A stretch of DNA of 64,000 bases, from NCBI RefSeq assembly GCF_017876435.1, contig NZ_JAGIOA010000001.1:3664651-3728650 (forward strand). Direction: 5' to 3'. The notes under the pieces were generated by a model, which worked only from the letters and a program-made list of their open reading frames with translations, had not been told where the DNA came from and ran no database searches. The stretch's first letter is position 1. Each line of letters begins with the position of its first letter. This DNA comes from Microbacterium phyllosphaerae (GTDB taxonomy: Bacteria > Actinomycetota > Actinomycetes > Actinomycetales > Microbacteriaceae). Shown piece by piece: positions 22,881 to 34,999 of the stretch. The translations under genes and the position numbers were made by a program.

Positions 22881-24232
22881 GCGCGATGTTCCGTTCGTTC
22901 TCGAACATCAACTACCGCATCTGGTTCGCCGGAGCCCTCGTCTCGAACATCGGTGGGTGGATGCAGGCCACCGCCCAGGACTGGGTGGTGCTCACCGAGC
23001 TCACCGATAACGACGCCGCCGCGATGGGCGTCACCATGGCGCTGCAGTTCGGCCCGCCGCTCGTGCTCGTGAGTCTGACAGGCTGGGTCGCCGACCGGTT
23101 CGAGCGCCGGCGCATCCTGATGGCCACACAGTCGGCGCTGCTGCTGCTCGCGATCACCGTGGGTGTGCTGCTGCTCAACGGTGTGATGACGCTGCCGATG
23201 ATGTTCTGCTTCGCCGCGGCCTTCGGCGTCGTCAATGCGTTCGACGCACCGGCCAGGCAGGCGTTCGTCTCCGACATGGTCTCGTCGGGCGACACCTCGA
23301 ACGCGGTCGCCCTCAACTCGGCATCCTTCAACCTCGCGCGCATGATCGGCCCCGCGGTCGGCGGTCTGCTGATCGTCGCGATCGGCTCCGGATGGGTGTT
23401 CATCGCGAACGCCGTGACCTTCCTCGCGATGCTGGTCGCGCTGCTCCTGCTGCGCACCGGGCAGTTGGCGCCGCGTCTCAAGAACCGCCGCCCCGGCGGG
23501 CTTGCCGAGGGCTTCCGCTATGTGTGGGGACGCAGCGATCTGCGCGTGGTCTTCGTGACCGTCTTCCTGATCGGCGCGTTCGGCATGAACTTCCCGATCT
23601 TCGCCTCGACCATGGCGCTCGAGTTCGGCGCCGGCGCCGACGGATACGGCGTGCTGAGCTCGGTGCTCGCGATCGGCTCGCTCGCCGGCGCGCTGCTGGC
23701 CGCCCGCCGCGACCGCGCCAGGGTGCGGGTCGTCATCCTCGCGGCCGGCGGCTTCGGCATCGCCGCGTTCGTGTCGGCGGCAATGCCCACGTACATCTCC
23801 TATGCCGTCACGCTCACGTTCACCGGCTTCATGATCGTCACACTGCTGACGACGGCGAACGGGTACGTGCAGATGACGACGACCCCGGCTCTGCGCGGTC
23901 GCGTGCTCGCGCTGTACATGGCGGTCATCATGGGGTCGACACCGGTCGGAGCCCCCATCGCCGGGTGGGTGGCCGATACCTTCGGACCCCGCAGCGCGAT
24001 CATGCTCGGCGGCACCGCCGGATTCGTCGCCTGCGCGATCGGCGCCATCTGGGTGTTCACCTCGGGCCGTCTGCATCGGTCCGAGAACAGCCGCTTCCTG
24101 ATGACGCTCGATGAGACACGGCCGGTGAGCATCATCGACGAGGCCGACATCATCGAGAAGAAGGCCGACCCGGTGGAGTTCAGCGACGAGGCAGCCGTGA
24201 CGACCCCGATCCGCACGCCAAAGAAGGACTGA
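22877..24232 (+). CDS. MFS efflux transporter (DHA3-like)
   Basis: The 451-residue protein has about 12 transmembrane helices, starting MFRSFSNINYRIWFAGALVSNIGGWMQATAQDW, with the cytoplasmic loop GWVADRFERRRIL between helices 2 and 3, and NAFDAPARQAFVSDMV. These resemble the enterobactin exporter/macrolide efflux group. A charged C-terminal tail of about 50 residues is cytoplasmic. Coupled to a MarR repressor, it probably exports drugs or other toxic small molecules; the substrate is unknown. Confidence 0.88.
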   Translation: MSAMFRSFSNINYRIWFAGALVSNIGGWMQATAQDWVVLTELTDNDAAAMGVTMALQFGPPLVLVSLTGWVADRFERRRILMATQSALLLLAITVGVLLLNGVMTLPMMFCFAAAFGVVNAFDAPARQAFVSDMVSSGDTSNAVALNSASFNLARMIGPAVGGLLIVAIGSGWVFIANAVTFLAMLVALLLLRTGQLAPRLKNRRPGGLAEGFRYVWGRSDLRVVFVTVFLIGAFGMNFPIFASTMALEFGAGADGYGVLSSVLAIGSLAGALLAARRDRARVRVVILAAGGFGIAAFVSAAMPTYISYAVTLTFTGFMIVTLLTTANGYVQMTTTPALRGRVLALYMAVIMGSTPVGAPIAGWVADTFGPRSAIMLGGTAGFVACAIGAIWVFTSGRLHRSENSRFLMTLDETRPVSIIDEADIIEKKADPVEFSDEAAVTTPIRTPKKD

Positions 24233-24243
24233 CCGCGGCCTGA

Positions 24244-24295
24244 GCGCGTCGATCGCGTTCTGACCGCGTCGATCGCGTGACCGCGTGGATCGGCG
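24244..24295. repeat. Three short GC-rich direct repeats
   Basis: GCGCGTCGATCGCGT (24244-24258), CCGCGTCGATCGCGT (24264-24278) and CCGCGTGGATCGGCG (24281-24295) follow each other at 20- and 17-base spacing after the MFS gene; a shortened fourth, GCGCGTGGATGCGG, starts at 24302. CGATCG inside them is self-complementary. No function is evident. Confidence 0.6.
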
Positions 24296-24363
24296 ATCCG
24301 AGCGCGTGGATGCGGTTTGTCAATGCCCTCCACGCACGGCCGGGGCGGACGTAGCTTCGCACC

Positions 24364-24792
24364 ATGGACCAGAACACAGGACGCACCCCGCACGCCGAAG
24401 AGCCCGCCGAGGGTTCGACCGAGCAGAACCCGGAGCACAACACCGCCCCGGACGGACAGACATCGACCGAGCGCGATGAACTGCACGGAAACGCTCAGGG
24501 CGCAGCCCAGGGTGGCGCCATCCAGGGCGACAGCTCGCACGGCGATGCGGCCCGAGGCGCGATCCAGGGCGAGGCCGAAGACGGCAACGCTCAGGGCGCA
24601 GCCCAGGGCGGCGCGATCCAGGGCGACAGCTCGCACGGCGAATCGCCGCGCGGCGCCATCCAGGGTGACGCGAGCCCCGACCGCGATGCGGCACTCGGCG
24701 GCGACAAGAACACCGAGGATCAGCTGACGGCCGACAACGAGGTCGAGGAAGACGCGCTGCGCTCACTCGACCCGAACGACGCTCCCGCCTGA
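24364..24792 (+). CDS. Low-complexity protein with two 33-residue repeats
   Basis: The 142-residue protein is hydrophilic and lacks cysteine and membrane segments. Residues about 42-74 and 75-107 are tandem repeats built on GNAQGAAQGGAIQGDSSHG and RGAIQG; the DNA repeats are almost identical over about 58 bases, 99 bases apart. Both ends are acidic. Such Gly/Gln/Ala/Asp-rich sequence is expected to be disordered, like stress hydrophilins, but no family is recognised. A 13-bp terminator hairpin follows directly, supporting a real transcript. Confidence 0.7.
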   Translation: MDQNTGRTPHAEEPAEGSTEQNPEHNTAPDGQTSTERDELHGNAQGAAQGGAIQGDSSHGDAARGAIQGEAEDGNAQGAAQGGAIQGDSSHGESPRGAIQGDASPDRDAALGGDKNTEDQLTADNEVEEDALRSLDPNDAPA

Positions 24793-24826
24793 CCGGCGGG
24801 CCCCCACTCTCCACACAGGTGAGACC

Positions 24827-24857
24827 CTGAGGGCGAGGAAACACTCCTCGCCCTCAG
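24827..24857. terminator. Bidirectional terminator hairpin
   Basis: CTGAGGGCGAGGA, loop AACAC, TCCTCGCCCTCAG: a perfect 13-bp stem between the repeat-protein gene (+) and the monooxygenase gene (-). No long T run on either side, common in high-GC genomes. Confidence 0.8.
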
Positions 24858-24881
24858 ACCCGACCATCGGGCGTCAGCCCA

Positions 24882-26183
24882 TCACACGTTCGCCGATTCG
24901 CGCGCCGGGGCGGTTCGCGCCGCAACGAATGCATCCAGCAGTCGAGCGGTGTCCTCGAGTTGCTCGTTCCAGATCGCTCGCACGATGTCGATACGGTGTT
25001 CTGCATCCTGCAACCCGCCGAGATAGTCGGCGACGCCCGCGAAGCCAGCGGGATCCGCTTCATGCAGAGTGATCAGTCGAATCGCGAGCTTCGCCTGGAC
25101 GCCGTAGACGGGGATCTGCGGGCCCCGGGGTGCCGCCATCCCGATGTAGTAGAGCTTCTCGAGCCCCTTCGCCACGACGCCGCCCGCGTAACGCAGGGGC
25201 GCACCGTACCGTCGCTCGACGAGGTCATCGGCGAGGAACGGAAGGCTCGAGTGGAATCCGGTGGCCCACAGGATGGTGTCGTACTCGCCCGACGTGCCGT
25301 CCGAGAAGAACACTGTCTTCCCCGCGATTCGATCGATCCCCGGCCTGATCTTCACACGTCCGTGCTGGAGCCAATACAGAAGCAGCGTGTTGACGACCGT
25401 GCTTCCCTCGGCGAGGGTCCGATGCCTGGGTACGGGCAGCCCCGGATAGTCCTTGGCCTCGCCGATGACGATGCGCGCGAGCAGGCGTGAGATGAGGTCC
25501 TGCTCGTCGGGGGCGAACTCGGCCATCCACTCGACCTCCTGGCGCGGAACACCGAAGTAGGACTTCGGCTGGAAGTACGTTCCCTCACGGATGACCATGT
25601 CGACGTCGTACCGATGCTGCGCGGCATCCACGGCCAGATCGCAGCCCGAGTTCCCCGCTCCGACGACCAGCACACGGCGGCCTTCGATGTCATCGGTGTT
25701 TCGATACGAGCCGGAGTGCACCTGCGCGCCGGTGAAGTCAGAGGCGATGGCCGGGACCTTCTGATCCCAGAGGTGACCGTTGGCGACGAGCACACCGTCG
25801 TAGTCGATGCTCTCGCCGGTGTCGAGGGTGACGGTCCATCCCGCCGACCCGACCGGACCGTCAGCGGCGACAGGGACGACGGAGATCACCGCGGTGTTGA
25901 AGCGGATGATCTCGTAGTGGCCGTGATGGCGGGCATACGACTCGAGGTACTCGCGCACCTGGTCGCGACGGGGGAAGTGCGGATAGTCGGCCGGCATGGG
26001 GAAGTCCTCGAAGTGAGTCATGTCCCGAGACGTGATGAGGTGCAGGGCGTCGTAGTCGGTGTGCCAGTGGCCTCCGACTCGGTCGGTCTTCTCGAAGCAG
26101 TCGACGTCGTAGCCGGCCTGCCGCAGTTGCTGAAGTGCGGAGATTCCGGCAGCACCGGCTCCGATGACGCAGTAGCGAGTCAT
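24882..26183 (-). CDS. Class B flavin-containing monooxygenase
   Basis: The 433-residue enzyme has an FAD site VIGAGAAGISAL (6-17), the FMO identifying sequence FTGAQVHSGSY (150-160, F-x-G-x3-H-x3-Y), an NADPH site VVGAGNSGCD (173-182) and LWATGFHSSLPF near residue 300. Class B FMOs oxygenate soft nucleophiles such as amine nitrogen or thioether sulfur. GAAGGAAG precedes ATG 26183. It is the last gene of the SDR-SDR-ABC-FMO operon, 50 bases after the second permease, so it probably acts on the imported compound. Confidence 0.88.
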   Translation of the reverse strand: MTRYCVIGAGAAGISALQQLRQAGYDVDCFEKTDRVGGHWHTDYDALHLITSRDMTHFEDFPMPADYPHFPRRDQVREYLESYARHHGHYEIIRFNTAVISVVPVAADGPVGSAGWTVTLDTGESIDYDGVLVANGHLWDQKVPAIASDFTGAQVHSGSYRNTDDIEGRRVLVVGAGNSGCDLAVDAAQHRYDVDMVIREGTYFQPKSYFGVPRQEVEWMAEFAPDEQDLISRLLARIVIGEAKDYPGLPVPRHRTLAEGSTVVNTLLLYWLQHGRVKIRPGIDRIAGKTVFFSDGTSGEYDTILWATGFHSSLPFLADDLVERRYGAPLRYAGGVVAKGLEKLYYIGMAAPRGPQIPVYGVQAKLAIRLITLHEADPAGFAGVADYLGGLQDAEHRIDIVRAIWNEQLEDTARLLDAFVAARTAPARESANV

Positions 26184-26233
26184 AACTGTTCTTCCTTCGT
26201 GGGAGTGGGTGGCGTGAGGGTGGCGAGGACGTG

Positions 26234-26878
26234 TCATACGGCTCCGCGATCGAGGCGATGCTCGACGAAGACCGACAGCCATGTCGCGGGCACCGCGATC
26301 GCCGCGTAGATCAGCCCCGTGATGAGGTACACCGTGAGGTATTCGAACGTGATGTTGCTCATCTGATACGCGCGGCTCATGAGCTCGTTGACCGAGATGG
26401 AGTAGGCGAGCGAGGTCGCCTGGAACGACATGATGGCGAGTCCCATCAGCGCCGGTATCGCAGAGCGCATGCCCTGAGGGAGCACGATCCGCACGAACGA
26501 TGTGAGACGCGGCAGACCCAGCGCGGACGACGCCTCGACTTGGCCGCGGGGGACGGATTGGATGCCCGCGCGGAAGACCTCCGACGAGTATGCCGCGGCG
26601 GTGAAGGTGAGCCCGAGCACGGCCGCGACGAAGTTCTCGAACAGCACGCCCAGTGCGGGCAGCCCGAAGTAGACGATGTAGAGCACGACCAGGGCAGGGA
26701 TGCCGCGGCCGATCTCGACCACGACGAGAGCCGGCCAACGCAACCACGGTCGCACCGAGGTGACCCCGAGGGCGAAGACGAGTCCGAGCGCGTAACCGAA
26801 TACGACCGAGAGCGCGGTCAGCTGCAGGCTGACGACCAGCCCTTCACCGAGGGTGGGGAGGTAGTCGACGATGTCCAT
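26234..26878 (-). CDS. Polar amino acid ABC transporter permease (2)
   Basis: The 214-residue permease has five to six membrane segments and the EAA loop EASSALGLPRLTSFVRIVLPQ that docks on the ATPase. N-terminus VDYLPTLGEGLVVSLQLTALS is typical of HisM/GlnP-type subunits. ATG 26878 shares one base with the stop of the first permease (TGATG). Together with the next genes upstream it forms a complete PAAT-type importer. Confidence 0.92.
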   Translation of the reverse strand: MDIVDYLPTLGEGLVVSLQLTALSVVFGYALGLVFALGVTSVRPWLRWPALVVVEIGRGIPALVVLYIVYFGLPALGVLFENFVAAVLGLTFTAAAYSSEVFRAGIQSVPRGQVEASSALGLPRLTSFVRIVLPQGMRSAIPALMGLAIMSFQATSLAYSISVNELMSRAYQMSNITFEYLTVYLITGLIYAAIAVPATWLSVFVEHRLDRGAV

Positions 26879-27519
26879 CACTGTGCCTTCCGTAGCCGGC
26901 TGTCGATTCGCCGCGCGAGGATCGCGACGGGAACGCTGACGATGAGGTAGACGGCCGCCGCGACGAAGAACGGCAGAATGCCGGCGGAGGCGGGGTTCTG
27001 CCGGGCGAACATGTTCGCCGCGAACACCATGTCTGCAACCCCGATCGTCGAGGCGATCGAGGAGTCCTTGAGCAGGGACAGCAGGTAGGTCGTGATCGAG
27101 GGCAGTGATGTCCGCAGCGCCTGCGGCGCGAGGATCCGCCCGAAGGTCGTTCGCGAGTCCAGCCCGAGAGCGGCGGCCGCCTCGGACTGCCCCCGCGGCA
27201 ATGTCGCGAAGCCGCCGCGATAGATCTCGGCGAGGTATGCGCTCGCGATGATTCCGAGGCCGAGCACGGCGGCCGACAGGGAATCGAAACGAACCGCGCC
27301 GATCTGCACCCCGAAGTAGATGAGGAAGAGCCACACGATGGGTGGGATGCCTCGTATGAGATCGACGATGAACCGGATGAGCAGTCTCAGCGGCCTCCAT
27401 CGAGCCCGCAGGCCCAGCATGATCGGGAACCCGAGAACCGCGCCGATCGCGAACGCGAGGACCGTGACGAGCAGGGTCATCGGCAGCCCGAGGAGCACAG
27501 CGAGGATGACGTCGCTCAT
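26878..27519 (-). CDS. Polar amino acid ABC transporter permease (1)
   Basis: The 213-residue permease resembles its partner, with FIVDLIRGIPPIVWLFLIYFG and the EAA loop EAAAALGLDSRTTFGRILAPQ. ATG 27519 is one base after the ATPase stop. Two different permeases indicate a heterodimeric channel, as in the glutamine and histidine importers. Confidence 0.92.
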   Translation of the reverse strand: MSDVILAVLLGLPMTLLVTVLAFAIGAVLGFPIMLGLRARWRPLRLLIRFIVDLIRGIPPIVWLFLIYFGVQIGAVRFDSLSAAVLGLGIIASAYLAEIYRGGFATLPRGQSEAAAALGLDSRTTFGRILAPQALRTSLPSITTYLLSLLKDSSIASTIGVADMVFAANMFARQNPASAGILPFFVAAAVYLIVSVPVAILARRIDSRLRKAQ

Positions 27520-27520
27520 G

Positions 27521-28306
27521 TCAGCGCTCCAGGACGGCGCTGAGGAACCGCCGGGTGCGCTCCTCCCGAGGGGAGGCCATGATCTCGGCGGGATTGCCCT
27601 GCTCGATGATGTGCCCCTCCGCCATCACCACGAGATGGTCGCCGACATCGCGGGCGAACTGCATCTCGTGCGTCACGACGATCATGGTCATGCCCGCGTC
27701 GGCGAGTTCACGCATGACTGCCAGAACCTCGATGCCCACCTCGGGATCGAGCGCGCTGGTCGGCTCGTCGAAGAGCATGACGCGGGGGTTCAACGCGAGC
27801 GCGCGGACGATGGCGATGCGCTGCTGCTGACCTCCCGAGCAGCGCCCTGGATGCTGCAGCGCCTTCTCCTTGAGGCCGACGCGCTCGAGCAGGGTCATCG
27901 CTCGCTCTTCGGCTTCCGCCCGACTGCGACCCAGGATCTTCTCCTGCGGGAAGGCGATGTTGCGCAGCACCGTGTAGTGAGGAAAGAGATTGAACGACTG
28001 GAACACCATCCCGACCTGGCGGCGCAGGGCGAGAAGGTCACGGTCTTTGATGGTCGTTCCGGCGTCTATGGTCTGCGTACCGACTGTGACGCTGCCCGCG
28101 TCCGGGGTCTCGAGCAGATTGACGCACCGCAGCAGGGTGCTCTTGCCTGATCCGGAAGGACCGATGAGAGCGGTGACGCTTCCGGGCTTCACGGACATCG
28201 AGATGTCGTCGAGCACGAGGTTGTCGCCGAAGCTCTTGGACAGGTGTGAGATCTCGACACCGGCGTGAGCCAGTTCGTTGCTCTGGGTGATGAGTCCGGG
28301 GTTCAT
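27521..28306 (-). CDS. Polar amino acid ABC transporter ATP-binding protein
   Basis: The 261-residue ATPase has Walker [13 protein letters not shown]-loop [11 protein letters not shown], signature [16 protein letters not shown], Walker [15 protein letters not shown] and the H-loop VVTHEM. This is the GlnQ/HisP type. An excellent ribosome site, AAGGAGGA (28312-28319), precedes ATG 28306. It powers import of the ligand bound by the lipoprotein encoded just upstream. Confidence 0.95.
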   Translation of the reverse strand: MNPGLITQSNELAHAGVEISHLSKSFGDNLVLDDISMSVKPGSVTALIGPSGSGKSTLLRCVNLLETPDAGSVTVGTQTIDAGTTIKDRDLLALRRQVGMVFQSFNLFPHYTVLRNIAFPQEKILGRSRAEAEERAMTLLERVGLKEKALQHPGRCSGGQQQRIAIVRALALNPRVMLFDEPTSALDPEVGIEVLAVMRELADAGMTMIVVTHEMQFARDVGDHLVVMAEGHIIEQGNPAEIMASPREERTRRFLSAVLER

Positions 28307-28357
28307 GTGAGTCCTCCTTGGGTTGGACGCCGACCGTGGCCGGCGTCCAACCAGGTG

Positions 28358-29230
28358 TCAGCGGATCGAGGTGGCGGCGACGTCAGTCGGAACGAGAAGA
28401 CTCGCGGGCAGGTCATAGTCGGCGAGGATCTTCTCGAGCGTGCCGTCTTCGCGGAACCCGTCGATGTGCTCGCTGATCGCGTCCGCGAGGTCGGTGTTCT
28501 CCTTGGCGATCGGGAACGCGATGATCGGCTTCGACGTCGTGATGGCGATACGGTCGTCGACCTCAGCGGGCTCCACGATGAAGTCGGTGTCCGCGTAGGC
28601 GACAGTGGCGACGGCATACCCGTCGAGGGCTGCTTGGATGCGACCGCTCACGAGATCCTGCTTCGTCTCGACGGTCCCGGGGTAGGTCTTGAGCTCGCTG
28701 CCGAGGACCGCGCTCATATCCGCCTCCCACGAGAAGCCCGCGACACTGCCGACGGCGCCGATCTCCTCGAGGGCTTCGACAGTGGTGACGCCCTCTTTCG
28801 AGATGATCCCCATGGAGTCGTAGAAGGTGGGGGCGGTGAATCCGACCTGTTCGGCGCGCGCCTCGGTCACATACCAACCGCCAGTGATGAGATCGGTCTT
28901 CTTCTGCTCGCTGATCATCGGGATGCCGTTGGCATATGTGATCGGCACGAACGCGAGATCGAGGCATTCGGCGGCGGCGATCTTCTTGATCACGTCGATC
29001 TCGAGGCCGGCGGCATCGGTGCCCTTCGTCTGGGTGTAGGGAAGGTTCTCGGGAACGCCCACGGTCAGGGTCCCCTCGGTGTAGGTCGTCAGCCCTTCGT
29101 GTGCGGGCGTGCAGTCGTCGGCGACGCTCGAGCCGGTCGAGGTGGAGGCGCAGCCGGCCAGAGCAGCGACGGCGACGCCGATACCGGCCAGCATGGCGAG
29201 CGGACGGTGGAGTGTGGATCGGGTGTTCAT
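28358..29230 (-). CDS. PAAT-type substrate-binding lipoprotein
   Basis: The 290-residue protein has a signal peptide with lipobox LAGC (Cys27), so it is anchored on the outer face of the membrane. The mature part is a family-3 solute-binding protein: LTVGVPENLPYTQT, AAGLEIDVIKKIAA, DLITGGWYVTEARA, DLVSGRIQAALDGYAVA. The ligand is likely a small polar, amino-acid-like compound, but binding residues do not identify it. The strong presence of dehydrogenases and an FMO in the operon argues for a catabolic substrate, not an ordinary amino acid. Confidence 0.9.
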   Translation of the reverse strand: MNTRSTLHRPLAMLAGIGVAVAALAGCASTSTGSSVADDCTPAHEGLTTYTEGTLTVGVPENLPYTQTKGTDAAGLEIDVIKKIAAAECLDLAFVPITYANGIPMISEQKKTDLITGGWYVTEARAEQVGFTAPTFYDSMGIISKEGVTTVEALEEIGAVGSVAGFSWEADMSAVLGSELKTYPGTVETKQDLVSGRIQAALDGYAVATVAYADTDFIVEPAEVDDRIAITTSKPIIAFPIAKENTDLADAISEHIDGFREDGTLEKILADYDLPASLLVPTDVAATSIR

Positions 29231-29285
29231 GATGCTTCTCTCTGTCTGTACGGGATGGTGCGCTGAGCGGACGCGGGGTGAGCGG

Positions 29286-30014
29286 TCACACAGCGGTCAG
29301 GCCGCCGTCGATGGTGAAGACGGAGCCAGTGACGAATGATGATGCGGGTGAGATCAGGTAGTCGACGAGGGGGGAGATCTCGTCAGGTCGGGCGCGCCTC
29401 CCCAGCGGCGCAGAGGTGCTGCTGCCGCCCGATGGCTCGTGGTCGTTCATCGTGGTCGCGACACCACCGGGGCAGATGACGTTCACACGGACCAGGGGCG
29501 CCAGCTCGACGGCCGCGACTCTCGAGAGCGCCACCACGGCCGCTTTCGACGCGGCATATGCTCCGTATCCCGCCGATCCGACGAGAGCGGCGGTGGAGGA
29601 GATGTTGAGGATCGCGCCGCCGCCCGCGTCACTGATGAGGGGACCGATGGTGCGGATGCCGAGGAATGTCCCGTGCACGTTGATCCGCTCGTGGAGTTTC
29701 CACTCGTCGAGTGCGGTGTCTCGGATCTCTGCGTGACGGAGGATCCCGGCGTTGTTGACCAGCGCTCGGACGCGGACGCGATCCGCTGCCAGGCTCTCGC
29801 CCAGATGTGCCCAGGCCGCCTCGTCGGACACATCGAGGTGCCGATACTCCGCATCGGCTCCGGAAGCGCGCAGTACGGCCGCCATCTGCTCGCCCGGCTC
29901 ATCGAGAACATCCGTCAGGATCACGCGTGTGCCGTGGCGCGCGAGATACGACGCGTGCGCCGCCCCCTGTCCACGCGCGGCTCCCGTGATGATGACGGTG
30001 TTCTTGGCGTTCAC
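29286..30014 (-). CDS. Short-chain dehydrogenase/reductase (SDR 1)
   Basis: The 242-residue SDR has the cofactor motif [10 protein letters not shown] (about 11-20), [13 protein letters not shown] with the catalytic serine, and YAASK (Tyr/Lys). GTG 30014 overlaps the stop of the previous SDR gene (GTGA). It probably oxidises an alcohol in the same pathway; Asp in VILTDV after strand 2 favours NAD over NADP. Confidence 0.9.
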   Translation of the reverse strand: MNAKNTVIITGAARGQGAAHASYLARHGTRVILTDVLDEPGEQMAAVLRASGADAEYRHLDVSDEAAWAHLGESLAADRVRVRALVNNAGILRHAEIRDTALDEWKLHERINVHGTFLGIRTIGPLISDAGGGAILNISSTAALVGSAGYGAYAASKAAVVALSRVAAVELAPLVRVNVICPGGVATTMNDHEPSGGSSTSAPLGRRARPDEISPLVDYLISPASSFVTGSVFTIDGGLTAV

Positions 30015-30727
30015 CGGATGACGTCCCCACCCGAGAGCACGATCGTCTCACCGGTCATGAAGGCGACGTGGGCTTTGGAGGAGAGAAGCCACACCCATTC
30101 GGCGATCTCGTCGGGTTGCGCCACACGTCCGAGTGGGATGCCGGCAGCTGCCGCTTCCATCCGTCCGGTCGCCGCATTGCCCGGCGTCGCCACCCAGCCC
30201 GGCGCGATGCCGTTGACGCGGATGCCTTCGGACGCGAGTTCGAGAGCGAGCGACTTGGTGAGCATCACCACGGCGGCCTTCGACGCACCGTAGAACAGCT
30301 GCCCGGGTGAGACCACGAATGCATCGACCGAGGCGAAGTTGACCACTGCGGCGCCGGCCGCCATACGGGGACGTACAGCGGCGATGACGTTGACGACACC
30401 GAAGACGTTCACGTCGAAGATGCGGCGATAGATCGCCTCGTCGTACGAGTCGATGGTCGTCGGCGGGTACACGCCGGCGATGTTGGCGACGGCATCGATC
30501 AGGTCGCCGGGAGACAGCACCTCGTCGATCGCTCGCACGATGTCCTCGCGCGACCGTACATCTGCCACGACCGGCAGGAAGCGACCGTCATGCGGTGCAT
30601 CGACTGTTCCGGCGACGATGTCGATACCCACGACCGTCCATCCGTTCCGAAGGAAGAGGGACGCCGTGGCCAGCCCCATTCCTGATGCGGCGCCGGTGAC
30701 GACGACGGTTCCTGTTGTGCCCTGCAT
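30011..30727 (-). CDS. Short-chain dehydrogenase/reductase (SDR 2)
   Basis: First gene of the operon divergent from lysR. The 238-residue SDR has [18 protein letters not shown] (a variant of NNAG), FASVDAFV with the serine and YGASK. GIDIV after strand 2 suggests NAD. ATG 30727 has GGAGGT upstream. Two different SDRs in one operon could act on successive alcohols, or on two enantiomers of the same alcohol. Confidence 0.9.
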   Translation of the reverse strand: MQGTTGTVVVTGAASGMGLATASLFLRNGWTVVGIDIVAGTVDAPHDGRFLPVVADVRSREDIVRAIDEVLSPGDLIDAVANIAGVYPPTTIDSYDEAIYRRIFDVNVFGVVNVIAAVRPRMAAGAAVVNFASVDAFVVSPGQLFYGASKAAVVMLTKSLALELASEGIRVNGIAPGWVATPGNAATGRMEAAAAGIPLGRVAQPDEIAEWVWLLSSKAHVAFMTGETIVLSGGDVIR

Positions 30728-30840
30728 ATCTCGCTGACCTCCGTGAGTGGTGTTAGGAATCAGTGCACCAGGAGCGGTGGAACAGGGCAATGCTTGGTAC
30801 GGGATGGTAGACATAGGCTCAGCCTTGAGAAAGGATCACC
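30728..30840. promoter_or_regulatory. Divergent promoter region, lysR / SDR-ABC-FMO operon
   Basis: On + , TAGGCT (30814-30819) is a likely -10 for lysR, with AAAGGA (30830-30835) as ribosome site 5 bases before ATG 30841. For the operon on - , I see no confident -10. TGGTACGGGATGGTAG (from about 30795) contains two close TGGTA copies, a possible LysR contact site, but no clean T-N11-A palindrome stands out. Confidence 0.4.
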
Positions 30841-31767
30841 ATGGCCCTCCCCACCATCCGCCAGCTCGAGTACTTCGTGTCTGCCGCGCGAGTGGGAACC
30901 TTCGCGGGCGCCGCCGCGGAGAATCACATCGCGCAGCCCAGCCTGTCCGAGCAGATCAGCGTGCTCGAGAGAACTCTCGAGGTGGCGCTCTTCACGCGCA
31001 CGTCACGTCGATTGCTGCTCACCGACGCGGGCAAACAGCTTCTCCCCCGAGCTGAGCGAGTGCTCGCGGACATGCGCGAGTTCGCGGAGTGGAGCCGTCG
31101 CGTGCGGTCCATAGAAGAAGGCACCGTGTCGTTCGGCACCTTCAACAGCGCACACCTCTACCTGCTGACGGAACTCATCCGCGAGTTCCACCGTCAGTAT
31201 CCGGGCGTGCGGATCGAGGTCGTCGGGCTCAACTCGTCCGAGGTCGCGGATCGCGTGCGCAACGGCGAGCTCGAAGCGGGGCTCGTACAGCTCCCGATCG
31301 ATGATCGAGAACTCGAAGTGACGCCATCGGTCTTCCGTGATCAGGTCGTGTACGTCTCGAGGAACCCGGATCACACGAGAAATCCTGTGGACATCGCATC
31401 GCTGGGTGACCGACCACTCATTCTGTCGGAGGCTCGCTGGTCGCACGACGATCCTCTGCGGGTGTCTCTGACCGAGATCGCCCAGCGCGACGGCGTGGTG
31501 ATCCGTCCGATCGTGGAAGTCGAGTTCCACACCCATTCGCTCGAGCTCGCCGCCGAAGGCGTCGGTGACACCCTCGTGTCGTACCACGTGGGCAAAAACC
31601 TGATGGAGTCGCGAGGGCTGACCTGGGCACCGCTCGACCCGCCGATCGTGGAGCACTACGCCTTCGTCACACGGCGGAACGGAGCGATCTCCCCCGCGAC
31701 GGCGCAGTTCATGCGCCTGGCGCACCGCATCCTCCAGACGATCGCGACCGACGCGCCGTTCTCCTAG
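30841..31767 (+). CDS. LysR-family transcriptional regulator
   Basis: The 308-residue protein has the LysR helix-turn-helix (residues 1-60: IRQLEYFVSAARVGTFAGAA, PSLSEQISVLER) and a two-lobed effector domain. Divergent orientation to the SDR-SDR-ABC-FMO operon is the classical LysR layout, so it probably activates that operon when the substrate or an intermediate is present, and represses itself. A 17-bp terminator follows. Confidence 0.93.
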   Translation: MALPTIRQLEYFVSAARVGTFAGAAAENHIAQPSLSEQISVLERTLEVALFTRTSRRLLLTDAGKQLLPRAERVLADMREFAEWSRRVRSIEEGTVSFGTFNSAHLYLLTELIREFHRQYPGVRIEVVGLNSSEVADRVRNGELEAGLVQLPIDDRELEVTPSVFRDQVVYVSRNPDHTRNPVDIASLGDRPLILSEARWSHDDPLRVSLTEIAQRDGVVIRPIVEVEFHTHSLELAAEGVGDTLVSYHVGKNLMESRGLTWAPLDPPIVEHYAFVTRRNGAISPATAQFMRLAHRILQTIATDAPFS

Positions 31768-31787
31768 CCGCGCAGGCGCCCTGCGCG

Positions 31788-31825
31788 ACGAAGGGGGCGG
31801 ATGCCGCAGCATCCGCCCCCTTCGT
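31788..31825. terminator. Strong bidirectional terminator between lysR and nrdF
   Basis: ACGAAGGGGGCGGATGC, loop CGCA, GCATCCGCCCCCTTCGT: a perfect 17-bp stem with a 4-base loop, centred in the 75-bp gap between two converging genes. Confidence 0.9.
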
Positions 31826-31842
31826 GTCGTTCAGCGTGTGAC

Positions 31843-34995
<3,153 letters not shown>

Positions 34996-34999
<4 letters not shown>

